Below, piece by piece: positions 1-12,900 of a DNA stretch of 64,000 nt; the first letter of the stretch is position 1; each line of letters starts with the position of its first letter. A program made the translations under genes and the position numbers. The notes under the pieces were generated by a model that was not told the DNA's origin, ran no database searches, and worked only from the letters and a program-made list of their open reading frames with translations. This DNA is from Omphiscola glabra (taxonomy: Eukaryota; Mollusca; Gastropoda; Lymnaeidae): the NCBI GenBank assembly GCA_964017045.1, contig OZ024806.1, forward strand, positions 26,771,503-26,835,502, in the 5' to 3' direction.

Positions 1-15
1 CGGTCATGAACTAGG

Positions 16-845
16 GATATTAGCTTGTCTATTTCTACCATTTTAATTTTATTCAGTTCTATAATTTGTATTTATCTTAAATTACTTTTATTGGATCCGA
101 ATGAATCCTACACACGGTTGATGCAAAGAAGACCTGCAATGACGTCATTTGCTTGTTTTTTTTAAAATTTAGCTTCGGATCATTCCGTCGAACATCGTTC
201 TAATTATATGGTTGCTATGTCCCACAGTGGAGAGCGATCATCCACTTGAGATATTAGTTTATCAATTTCTACCATTTTAATGGACTACGATTAGTCACTT
301 CCTTGTTTTGTCACGTGATACGTACCAGCCATTAGTAGGCTTTCTGCTACACATAACAACACATAACAACAGATAACAGCTGATCAGCCATTGCCATTAT
401 CATTAATTCTAAAGCAAAATGTTTGTCTCCATCAGCGCTTCCCCCAGTGTTTATTAAAATTTTACTTTTCAAAATATTCTTGAATACACGCGTTTCTTTA
501 AATGACATTCATTAAATGTGACAATAATTATGATTCAGTTATGATTAAAGGGAGAAAGTTGTTTGAAGAAAAATTTGTGAGCGACTAGTGTGTTGCAGAC
601 AGCATACCGGAAGTATTACTTGTTTTTACACGTATCACGTGACAAAGCAATCGACTAATCGTAGTCCATTGATAAAATGCTACAATTTGTATATATTTAA
701 ATTACTTATGATGGATCCAAATGAATAATACACAAATGAAAGGCTATTCTAGATTTTAAGGTGACATTTTTGTACAAACAATCTGTAAAAAATTACATGC
801 CGCCATTTTAATTGTTTTTAAAATTAGCTTCGGACAGTTCTGAAG
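16..845 (+). repeat. Diverged tandem duplication interrupted by the MITE
   Basis: 16-195 (atattag, ctaccatttta, attggatccgaatgaat, ttagcttcgga) recurs as 249-278 plus 671-845, with the MITE lying exactly in the second copy. The first copy therefore shows the uninterrupted site. Confidence 0.7.
279..670 (+). mobile_element. 392-bp MITE with long terminal inverted repeats, copy 1
   Basis: Ends are inverted repeats of about 45 bp beginning AATGGACTACGATTAGTC and containing TCACGTGA. The whole interior matches 40180-40571 in reverse complement. No coding capacity. No clear target-site duplication, so the superfamily is unassigned. Confidence 0.85.
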
Positions 846-1165
846 AAAAAAACAAATTCGACCGGCGCGCTTTACCGACTTTCACCGATGACGCCTGAAC
901 AAATGTAGCTGTGTTCACTTTGTTATTGCATTTGTTTTTTATACCGATCCAGTCTTGTTCGTCATTCTTGGAATCCGGTGAAATCCGGACCTAGTGTGTG
1001 ATCACCCTAAGCTTGTATTCATAGGACCGTTCTCATGTTGACTTTTTTTGGTCTTGTTAACTATTTCGTAAGGGTTTTTTAGTTTGCATTTTACGTGTTG
1101 TTTTTTTTGAGTTTTACTTCACCACGATCGATTTTATTCTAATGCTGGACCTTCTAGGGATGACG

Positions 1166-1413
1166 GGTTGCCAGTTTGGAAGTTCATTTGGGTTGCCAGG
1201 CTGGAAGTTCATTTGGGGTGCCAGGCTAGAAGTTCATTTGGGACCAGGCTGGAAGTTCATTTCGGGTGCCAGGCTAGAAGTTCATTTGGGGTGCCAGGCT
1301 GGAAGTTCATTTGGGGTGCCAGGCTGGAAGTTCATTTGGGGTGCCAGGCTGGAAGTTCATTTGGGGTGCCAGGCTGGAAGTTCATTTGGGTTGCCAGGCT
1401 GGACGTTCATTTG
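1166..1413 (+). repeat. 25-bp minisatellite, about 10 copies
   Basis: Unit ggtgccaggctggaagttc plus atttgg. Two overlapping open frames here are only the repeat read in different frames. Confidence 0.92.
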
Positions 1414-1682
1414 AGCACAGCGATGAGACTTACTCACCGACCTGAGGTTATCATTACGCATCTACCTAGAGATAATCTGTCCCGTGTTCTATGTTTCACG
1501 CCAATGATCTTAAGGTAGATCCTGGACTAATGTTCGATGTTATGGTTGACTGGACGTAACCATGGCACCTGGTTTGAGTGAGGGATTCACAGATTTGTGT
1601 TTGTGTGTAGTTTATATGTTGATATTTTATATAAGAAAACAAATGTTTTGTCATACAATCAAGGTTGACTGTTACGTCCCAG

Positions 1683-1760
1683 GGGACAGGTGCATCTGCA
1701 ATCTGGAGAAGACCGTCCCCCCGGGGGGTCCTTTTGATGTCTGGTTGGAAGGTTCCAGCA
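1683..1760 (+). CDS. Gene A probable upstream exon
   Basis: A GC-rich coding-like stretch (CICNLEKTVPPGG, then FDVWLEG) ends at a good donor (gca/gtgagt) in phase 1, exactly the phase needed by exon 2584. The joined codon would be ATG (Met). It would supply the middle of an N-terminal cadherin repeat. The acceptor is uncertain: the AG at 1681-1682 after a modest pyrimidine tract is one choice, and another AG about 20 bases upstream is possible. Confidence 0.5.
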
Positions 1761-2278
1761 GTGAGTTTAGTTTGTCATTTATATATTGCAATAAAAAGGA
1801 AATGAGAGATCAGTCCGGAGTGCGGGGGGGGGGGGCGTATATGAACATAACCAACTAAGGAATTAGGGGATCAAGGGACTGTGAGATATAGAGTGAAAGA
1901 GAGAAAGTAAGAGTCACAGAAAAGGAGAAAGAAAAAAAGTGAAAGAGAGAATGGGAGAGAAAGAGAGGAAAGAGAGAGAGAGAGTGAGGGAAGATATAGA
2001 GTAAGAGAGAAAGAACAAGTGAAATAGAGAGAGAGCGAGAGAGAGAGAGTGAGATAGAGAGAGAGAGCTAGAGAGAGCGAGAGAGAGAGAGAGAGCGAGA
2101 GAGAGAGCGAGAGAGAGAGAGCGAGAGAGAGAGAGCGAGAGAGAGAGCGAGAGAGAGAGAGAAAGAGTGAGAGAGAGAGCGAGAGAGCGCGAGAGAGAGC
2201 GAGAGAGAGCGAGAGAGAGAGAGAGAGAGCAAGAGAGAGAGAGCGAGAGAGAGATAGCGAGAGAGAGAGAGAGCGAGA

Positions 2279-2328
<50 letters not shown>

Positions 2329-5300
2329 GAGCGAGAGAGAGAGAGCGAGAGAGCGAGAGAGAGGGAGAGAGAGAGAGAAAGGTTCAAGATAGAGGACTAT
2401 GCAGATCGAGAGAAATGTCAATAAAGGTCAATAGGTGACCGTTATATAAATGAAATTATTTTAATTCCATGATTTAAGCCAAGGACATTGACAAAGCTAG
2501 TTAAAGATCAGTGTTAAACTTATTTGTGTCTGAACACACAACTCATTTCAATATGTCTTCTCTCGATCCACCCCCTCCCAAAGTGTACTCTGTGTACTAC
2601 GTGGGAGAGAACAATGGCGGGGCGCTGTCTTATAAGAGAGTCAAGTCCTACATGTTAACCATCAAATGTGTCAACGGAGCAGGGAACCAGTGGGACGTCA
2701 AGGACCTGGAGGTAGACATACTACCGAACGCCGCCCCTGTCATCACCAATGCGAAATACCCGCACGGTGAGTGTCACAGTTTAAAACTAACCACACGGAG
2801 AGTGTCACAGTCAAATCTACCAACACAGTGAGTGTCACAGGCAAATCTACCCACACAGTGAGTGTCACAGTCAAAATTACCCACACGTTGAGTGTCACAG
2901 TCAAAACTACCCACACGGTGGATGTCACATTCAAAACTACCCACACGGTGAGTGTCACAGTCAAAACTACCCACACGGTAAGTGTCACAGCCACAAATTC
3001 CCAAACCGTGAGTCTCGCAGTCAATTGTGAAGGTCCTGGCTAACCACACATCGCAACACGGTCATTCGGGTGTTATTAATAAAGTAAATAATACAATAAA
3101 CAATTACACACGACACTGGTTTTAATTACCTCTCCTGTTTTTTTACACAGACACTTGAAGAGGACTTGACAAACTACGGCCCGCGGTCTTCATCTTATCC
3201 GGCCCACCATGAGCTTATAAGCTTAAAAAAATAATTATCTTTTTTTTTTAAACTTACAAATTAAGTATCAACATAATTCAACAAGTTTGTGAGAACCGTA
3301 TTTATGATCTGATCGGCCCAATAAAATCAATAAGATACCACTACTTGTTGTAAATCTCCAATTAATAAGTATACCGGCTCCTAAAGACCGACGACATTCT
3401 CTTACCGGCTCCCAAAGACCGACGACATTCTCTTACCGGACCCCAAAGACCCACGACATTCTCTTACCGGACCCCAAAGACCCACGACATTCTCTTACCG
3501 GCCCTCCAAAAACCCACGACATTCTCTTACAGGACCCAAAAACCCCCACTACATTCTCTTACCTGGCCCAAAGACCCACGACATTCTCTTACCTGGCCCA
3601 AAGCCCCCGACACTCTCTTACCGGAACCCAAAGCCCCACGATATTCTCTTACCTGCTCCAAGACATTGTCTTACCGGACGGAGTAAAAAGATGTTTTATT
3701 ATCCCAATATTTAGTAATAAGCTTTTGACTTCAAGAAAAGGAAACAATTTAAAATAGATGATAACTTGATGAATGTCGCGAATATTTAAATTGTTTACCA
3801 AAGGACAAAAATTAGAAATTAGATTATTATACATGTCATTGTGTTAAAACAAGTTGAAAATTCTTTCTCTTTATACTCGCAGACTCAAATCAATATATCA
3901 TCTAAACCACTGACATTTTGGCTGAACCCCTGTTATACATTTGCTAACTCACTGACACATCTACTAAACCCGTATAACATGTAGCGACCAACAGATAAAT
4001 TACCAACCCGCTGATACACATGTACCCAACTGACATATCTACCAAACCCTATTATATTTGGCGACCGACAGATACGTTGCCATCACGCTGATACACAGGC
4101 AAACCACTGACATGTCTACCAAACCTTATTATATTTGGATACCGACAGATACATTGCCATCCCGCTAATACACAGGCAACCCACTGACATATCTACCAAA
4201 CCCTATTATATTTGGAGATTGACAGATATATTTCCATCCCTCTGATAAACAGGCATACCACTGACATGCAGACTAAAGCACTTTTATAATATATTGGAAA
4301 CCCACAGATCTATCCATCTGCTAAGATATGTCTTTTGTCATGTTTTCAACACCAGATGTGATCGCATTAGTGGCACGTGACTTCTCAGTTCCCGGAACAG
4401 ACGTGTACACTGTCAAGGCCAATGATGTTGACGGGGATGTCCTGATTTGTTCGCTGACCACTCAACCATTGGTCAACTATTTCACCATTGTAAAGAGTAA
4501 GTGGTATAGAAATTTAGTGTTACATAAGATATTATATAGACCTAACTTAACCGCCGGATGCAAACAAAAGGCCCAAACAACAAATAAACTGAGGCACATA
4601 GATGTTCGCACTTAAGTGTATTTAAAGATGCGTGAGCAGGGGCATCATTTTAGGGTTTTTCAAGGGGGGTGTGCAAAAACAAAACTTGGTCTGCTTGTGA
4701 AGCTGTTTCTTACTGGAGGCGCCACAGTAATAGCAATTTAAATAAAACGTGCAAATTCCCTTCCTAAATGGCGTCCCTGTGTGTGAGTGAAATGACACTA
4801 AATATAATGGGTACATCGTGAGGTGACGTGTCTTCAGGTGGTGCGTCGTCTGGGAGTTCAACAGACTGCGTCGTCAAAACGGCCGTTGACCTGAGGTCAG
4901 CGTCTGAGCCAATGGTTACGCTAAAGGTCTCGGTTTCTGACTGGGCAACCACGACCAAGATCTTCGACATCGACGTCAATATAGGTGAGCAAAACTCAGC
5001 CAATCGAATTTGACGCTAAATAAAAATGTAATGCTCTCTGTTACGATGAAAAAAATATAATTCTACCTGTTACAATGAATATATAAACCAAACTGTTACG
5101 ATAAATATAAATTAACAGCGGCCAAAATAAATCCAAACGTAAAATTTAGTGTGAAATTTTTTATCAGCAATGTGTTATGGAAAGTTAAAAATTTTTCAGC
5201 AATGTGTTATGGAAAGTGAAACATTTATCAGCAATGTGTTATGGAAAGTGAAAAAATTTATCAGCAATGTGTTATGGAAAATGAAAAAATTTATAAGCAA

Positions 5301-8300
5301 TGTGTTATGGAAAGTGAAAAAGAAAATCTTGATAATGTAAATATAATAAAATTTTAAGCATAAATAAATCAATGTTATATTTTATTTAAACATTATTTAT
5401 AATAACATTAACATAAAAAAAATGTTGATAACATTTGATATATTAATGTAAAATGTAACGGTTCCCACACTGACAGAGTTGAACACAAGGCCACAGATCC
5501 TCAACTTGCCCACCACGGTGACCATCCCGGAGACGACCGCCAGCGGTTTCACCATTGTCACGTTGTCAGTCCATGACCCGTGAGTACAACTGTTTATATG
5601 ACTGCTCTCACTACATCTACTACAACGACTCTCACTACATCTACTGTGACGGCTCTCACTACATCTACTATGACTGCTCGCACTACATCTACTGTGACTG
5701 CTCTCACTACATCTACTGTGTTTAGTTTGGCAATTTTTTATTATTTACATTTCATTATGTGCATGAAGAATAGACAAAATTTCCCCTACTGCATATAGTG
5801 GAAGTTTTTAAAAAAAAATATTTTTTTTAACATGAGGTGTAAAGTTTAATGACATAATACGGGTTACCCGATGTCAAAATGGTGCGAGAATCATTTTGGG
5901 TTGAAAACCCCCCCCCCCCCCCCACAATCCCTGCTTGAGAACCAATAATAAATCAACTGTGTAATTCCAACAGTAAAATTGAAATATGCTTTTCATGAAT
6001 ATTCAGAAGAAACAATGAGATGATGTCATGAAACATGGACAAAAATAATATTCAGACACACCAAGGCGTCATCAAGAGATACAATTTCCCCAGATGACTC
6101 CCTCAATATTTTATTACGTTATCAAGTCTTTTAGACAGAGCCAATCACACGGGGTTGATGTGAATCGATCAAAGAGAAAAGGCCCTTTTGCATGGATTAA
6201 TTTTGTGTTATAAAATTTAAAAAAAAAACAAACATTAACTTTGTATTACATAACTTTTTAAATGCCCAAGCCTAAAAAAAATTCCAATAAACTAATACAC
6301 TTCCACGGCACAGTGGTAGACAGATCACTACAATAGCACAGTGGTGTACAGATCACTTCCGTGGCACAGTGGTACAGATACAAAAAGATGAATTTTATTA
6401 AACTAAAAATAGGCCAACAATGTGAAATGTTGAAGTGCGTCAATTAAACAAAATGCTATCCCCCCCCCACACCTTTTTTCTTTTTCCAGTGATGTGTTTG
6501 TACCTCAGATGGTGCCCACCTGTACCGTTGAACCCAACTCAGAGCAGTACAAGTTTACGTTTGAGACTGGATGTGAGTTTACAAATTGATTGAGATCCTT
6601 TCATTTAAAAAAAAATAATTCTTTCATCAATGAAAGATTTTAATGTTTGAAAGAAAAACCGGACTCAACTTTTTGTTAACGAAGCAATGCAAATAGTTTA
6701 AGTACAAAAAAGAAAAAAAAAACAAGAAAAAAACAACAACTCATCATTAAAATTAGGACTTTGAGAACTTAAGAAAACAAATGATTTCTGACTTACTTCT
6801 TATTTTTTTCGGGGGGGGGGGGGGGCGGAAACACTTTAAATGAATAATTTGTGATGTGTGTAAATGAAAGGATGTTGAAATAAGTTTTCTAAACACAGCA
6901 CAAAAGATAAGACTCTCCAATCTCCCCAATGGAGCTTCGCCCCTGGACTATGAAAAGGAAGACCTGTATACGATCACCTGCACGGTCACAGACGGCTTTC
7001 TGTAAGTTTAAGTTTTGTAATAGTTTGCCAATCGATTGTGTTGAATACCAGGATGTATTGAGCCCCACCCCCCACACAACCACCACACTTTATTGTTGAC
7101 AGCCCGCCCCTACACAACCACCACACTTTATTGTTGACAGCCCGCAATTTTAATAACTTATAAAGTCCATGAAAATACATGGTATCGATTCCTACCGTAA
7201 TAGTTAGATACAATTGCATACAAACTATCCTAAAATTACAATTCCGTATATAGCATATATAAATTAGTCGAGGACTCGCTTGAAATGTGTAAACTCTATT
7301 CAGCATATGGCGAGACATTAATTGTTTTTTTTTCTAAATGGCTTTAGAGAATCTGAGAATGAGGTTCTCACGGTCAAGGTCACCAATGTCAACGAGCCCC
7401 CGGTGTTTGACGAGATCGCGTATTACTGCGACCTGGACGAGAGTGAGGTGAGTGGTCTTCATCGGCGGCATTATTGGGGGCAACAAATCTGGTCATCTAT
7501 GTTAGCATTTTTTTAAGATAGAATCAGGACGTCATTCACTTTGTATTCAACTACCTCCATAATCAAGACGTCATTCACTTTGTATTCAACTACCTCCAGA
7601 ATCAAGACGGCATTCACTTTGTATTCAACTACCTCCAGAATCAGGACGTCATTCACTTTGTATTCAACTACCTCCAGAATCAAGACGTCATTCACTTTGT
7701 ATTCAACTATCTCCAGAATCAGGACGTCCTTCACTTTGTATTCAACTTTCTCCAGAATCAGGACGTCATTTGTGTTTACGTAGTCAGATATCAGAGGTGT
7801 CTGACGATTATGTTGTTATGAGTTTGACGTCATCGATCATTGCGTCTGATTTAGACGATGTCCGATGGCAACAGCATGTCAGCACTTTGAGATGACCGAT
7901 GGCAGTAGAATATCAGCACTTTGAGATGACCGACGGCAGTAGCATGTCAGCACTTTGAGATGACCGACTGCAATAGCATGTCACCAATTTGACATGACCG
8001 ATGGCAGTAGCCTGTCACCAATTTGACATGGCCGATGGCAGTAGCATGTCAGCACTTTGAGATGACTGACGGCAGTATGATGTCAGCCATTTGAGATGAC
8101 CGAAGTCAGTAGCATGTCACTAATTTTACAGAACCGATGGCAGCATCATGTCAACACTTTGAGATGACCGATGGCCTTAGCATGTCAGCAATTTGACATG
8201 ACCGATGTCAGTAGCATATCAGTACTTTGAGATGATCGATGGCAGTAATATGCCAAAGATGGTTTCTGATATCATACCGTTTTAAAAGTTGACAATACTT

Positions 8301-9902
8301 GACAAGAGTAAACCGTTTAAAAATGCAGCAAAGAAATGCTTCATTACTAAATATCATGGTGCTTCGTGATTACCAATGAACGAATATAATATCCCTATCA
8401 CAGGCCGGCGGATCGTCCTGCGACCTCAATGCCGTCATCACAGACCCAGAGGGGGACCAAATACCTTCAGTTGGATTTCTCAATGGAAACAACAGCAACA
8501 GATTCAGGTAATAATAAGGAAAGCTACAATATTTAACAGAATGATATTTTTTTTTTTCGAAAGAATTCATCTTTGCCCGTCGACACTGAAGCACACAAGA
8601 AGAAAACATGTTTTTTTTCTAAAGAGTTTCATACATCATTGTAAGTCTACTATCTGGAAGCAGGGAGACTACAATCATGTGGGGGGGGGGGGGGGGGGGG
8701 GTGAGGGTGTTTTGAGTTTGGACTAAATTTAATGGTTGAAAAACGTGTACTGAAATATTTCGATCGATGGAAGCTTTTGCAATCTCGACAAAAATTATCC
8801 GCCTTACCTTATCACAAAAAAAATAAAATAAATAAATAAATTGAGTAATTCATTTTAGTATAAAGTGATTTAAGATACTAGTTAAACCTTTAACAAAAAA
8901 AGACAACTACGCTTCACATAATCCCACACAACCACACACTCCCTCCACCCCCTCCCACACCCCACCCGCCTAAAATGAATCAATGTTCCGAGACAATGTG
9001 GAGCACGAGTATAAATAGCCAATCCAGAAAAAAAGTCTTATTGAATGTTACTTAAAGTATCGAACTGAACCGGGAATTAAGTTTTTGTTTTGTATAAGAG
9101 ACTGTTATGTAGGTGACGTGTTTTGCTGCACGCTTTCCTCCTGCATAACCCCTATGAAACCACAATGCGGGAGACTTACTAAAAATAGTCTATTTTGACC
9201 TTGTTATAACTAAATAAAATTAATAGCCTGTTCCTGTTGAATATTGTCGAATAATCTGGAGTATGCTTGAAGCAGTTACAATGCGTATTCTGTTTCTGGA
9301 ATAATCTAACATAAACATAATTTAAAAGGCCGAAGTTTGAATGAAGGCAGACAGATCCTTTATCACGAGACTTGGAGCTTGTGTTATTAATGTGCTATTA
9401 GACAGTGCTTTGCTTACTGTGTGTGTCTAGCTTTCTTTTCCTCATTGTACAACTTTTGCACATTGTATTTTTATTAACATAGTACCGGTACCAGCCAAAC
9501 TGTAAGCCAATTGTTGTAATCATATTCTTTTGATTGTGTAATTCAATGTAATTAACACATTAAAAAATTATTATTTGTAATCAGCCCTGGTTTGAGTATC
9601 GTATTATTTGTTTACTGTATTTAAAACTTGGTATCGTCTTTGGCTATGTACTGTTTGGAACGAGCCATACACTAAATAAGAGATTAAATTCTCCATATTA
9701 ATAACGGTCCGTAACAGAGACAAGGTCAATGATGAGGAAACGTCTTGCCTGAAATGCATGATGAGCGTGAGTGGGCAAAATATCAATACCGATAAATTCG
9801 TTTTTATTCTTGTTCAACTTTATTTTCTAATAGCAAATACACTTTATTTTTGCTATTTTATTAATGATTATCAAAACAAGTTAACAGCAATCAACTATAT
9901 GT

Positions 9903-9961
<59 letters not shown>

Positions 9962-12900
9962 ATGTATATTGGTCTCGTGACAGATACGACCGGTCAACGT
10001 CTTCAATCACGTTCAACGTGAACTACGACGTGGACCAGAATGCCATGCCGGACAACGTGGTCCTACAGCTGCAGGCGAGTGACGCGTACGGGGCCAGCAA
10101 GACGGCCCCCGTGTACATCAAGGTACACGACGTCAACGACAACACGTGCAACTTCGGCTCCACGTCGGTGAGTTGACGCGGGAGTCAATAGTTTCAATGA
10201 CAGAGGCGTAGCTAGAGTGATTCATTTTAAAGCGCCTCTCTTTTTTTTCAACTCTCAAACCCATAATTTTCATCAATAAAATAATATTATGCACATTTTG
10301 GCGCCTCAAACTAGATTGGCACCCAAGGGCATCTGTCTCCGCTCCCCCCCTTAGCTACGCCTCTGGTCAATGATTGAACACTGCTACAAGGTCGCCTCGG
10401 GTCTTCACAAGGCTAAAGTTGGGATGCGTTGTTTTATGATCAACAATGAATGCAGTGGGGGTGGGAGCACACAAAAAACTTAAGAAAACGACAAGGAATT
10501 TCCAATAGTAACTATGATCAATTTGTTTAATTCTACATGTAAATCTATCACCTTCAAGTTAAGAAATTCGTTATGTTTTCAATGATCGCCCTTCGCCTTG
10601 TCTTCAAATCAATTGAACAACTTGCGATTAGATGCAATTTTAATTGTTTAAGATATGACGTTGCTCTGTATGTTTCTCACTGCTGTGAGAGAAATGCAAG
10701 TTATAAAAAAAATGCTATGAAAATCAAACTCTGTGATTTGCAAAAGAAATATTAAAGAAATTGACTTTCACCAGCAGGAAAAAGAAATAAGACAGAATAA
10801 TGGTAAACCATGTGAACTTTTTAGAATGTTAATTGTTCTCTCGTGTCCTTGATGCTAGAATAATTAATTGCAAGCGTTACTTAAGTATATCTGGCCATGA
10901 ATCACACTATAATATCGGATAAAAAGATTTTAATTAAAAGAACTGACCATTAATAAAAATAATAACTCCTGATAAAACAAACTGACCATACTATCTGACC
11001 ATAGGAAATGATCATAACAACTGACCTTAATATCTGACCATAACATCTGACCCTAATATCTGACCATAACAACTGACCTTAATATCTAACCATAACAACT
11101 GACCTTAATATCTGACCATAACAAATGACCCTAACATCTGACCATAGCAAACGACCCTAATATCTTACCATAACATCTGACCATGATGTGCATTGATGAT
11201 GTTTCCACGATAGACCCACACTTTCAATGCTGACCAGGGGACGCAGTTGGGCAGTCTGGGTAATTTCAGAGCCACCGACGAGGACCGGACCTCTCCCAAC
11301 AATCTCGTCACATATGACGTCATTCGGGCCCTGCCGGCAGATTCGACCAACTACATCGCGGCCTTCGGAGACGGCTCCTTGGCCTACATAGGTGAGAAGA
11401 ATCTTCTCGCTTGAGTGAACTTGTCACTATACTTTCTTGCCTTTTATTACACAAATTTTACACTAATCAAAAACTCGATTACTGCAACAGGGCTTTGGTT
11501 GTAATCGATGATATGTCTGATTTTTTGTCTGTCAATTCCTATCTAACTGATAAAGTTAAATATAGAACATTAAAAGACATACAAAAATACATTTAGACAA
11601 AAACAACAGGTGTAGAAAATAACATATTTACCTTGATAATCTGTTTACAATGACCTTTTAAAAATGACCTATGACCTATAACAATAAAGTATGACTCATA
11701 ACAAAATTTAAGAAAAAGAGTTTACAAAATCTCAAATAACAATACGTTCTTAATGTAGATCTATGACAATGCCACATTTACAATGCCACATTTACAATGC
11801 AACATTTACAATGCCACATTTACAGTGCCACATTAAAAATGCCACATTTACAATGCCACATTTACAACGCCACATTAAAAAATGGCATATTTTAACCACG
11901 AAGTATTTATAAAACAAAACTTGTATAATTTTTTTTATACGATGTCCTGTTCCACAATAATCTATTTACACATTGATCTATTTCAACAATGCCGTATTAG
12001 CATAACAAATTATTTACACGTTGACGGTAGCTGTTTCCACACACACACTTTGGCCTTTGGTGTGGCTGCTTCCTTTTCACAACCGGCTCTACCCCCCCCC
12101 CCCCCTACTTAACATGTTTTACATCAATGGTGCTGAGTGGGGAAAAAAAAGAGAGATTCTGCCAGACTGCGATCGTCATGTGTGACTGTTGAACTGGGGT
12201 GAACATTATTAGTTTTTCTTTCTATTCTATTAATCAACAAAGAGCCACGGGTATAGTGTAGGACTGTCTATACGACTATTGTTAAAGGCCATCAGTTATG
12301 GTGTAGGACTTTTTTTACGTAGGACTATTGTTTAAAGACTAACAGGTAGGGTAGGACTGTCTGTAGGACTATTGTTTAAAGACTAACAGGTAGGGTAGGA
12401 CTGTCTGTAGGACTATTGTTTAAAGACCAACAGGTAGGGTAGGACTGTCTGTAGGACCAGTGTTTTAAGAAAATGAGAAGTTAACTCTTTTTGTATTTGT
12501 AACAACCGGACCCACCAGGTATTTTCTGGAAGTACCCCTACCCGGTCTAAAAAATCCACACCCGGTTAATCCCTAGTATGTATTATCCGTGTTAAATCAG
12601 TTTCCTGTGCTGTCTGCTCTGGCTCCTCCACAGGCAGAATCCCGGATGTTAACCACGGGAGGTCCTACGCCTTAATCGTCAGGTGCAAAGACGGTGGATC
12701 GCCGCAGAGGACGGCCGAAGGCACCATCGTCCTCACCTACCAGACCACCACCACCACAAGTACCACCACCACCACCACACCCACCCCTACCACAACGCCA
12801 GTGAGCACCACTACCACGAGGGCACCCAGCCACAACCCCTTCGACTATGACGCGTTTGTGGCCGTGTTCGCTCTCCTCATGTTGCTGCTGGCAGGCGGGC

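Noticed and set aside
1914..2424. Open frames of Ser/Leu or Arg/Glu repeats on both strands
   Set aside because: Direct translation of the GA microsatellite; no other sequence content.
7513..7783. Opposed open frames of 73 and 80 codons
   Set aside because: 39-bp intronic minisatellite, period divisible by 3.
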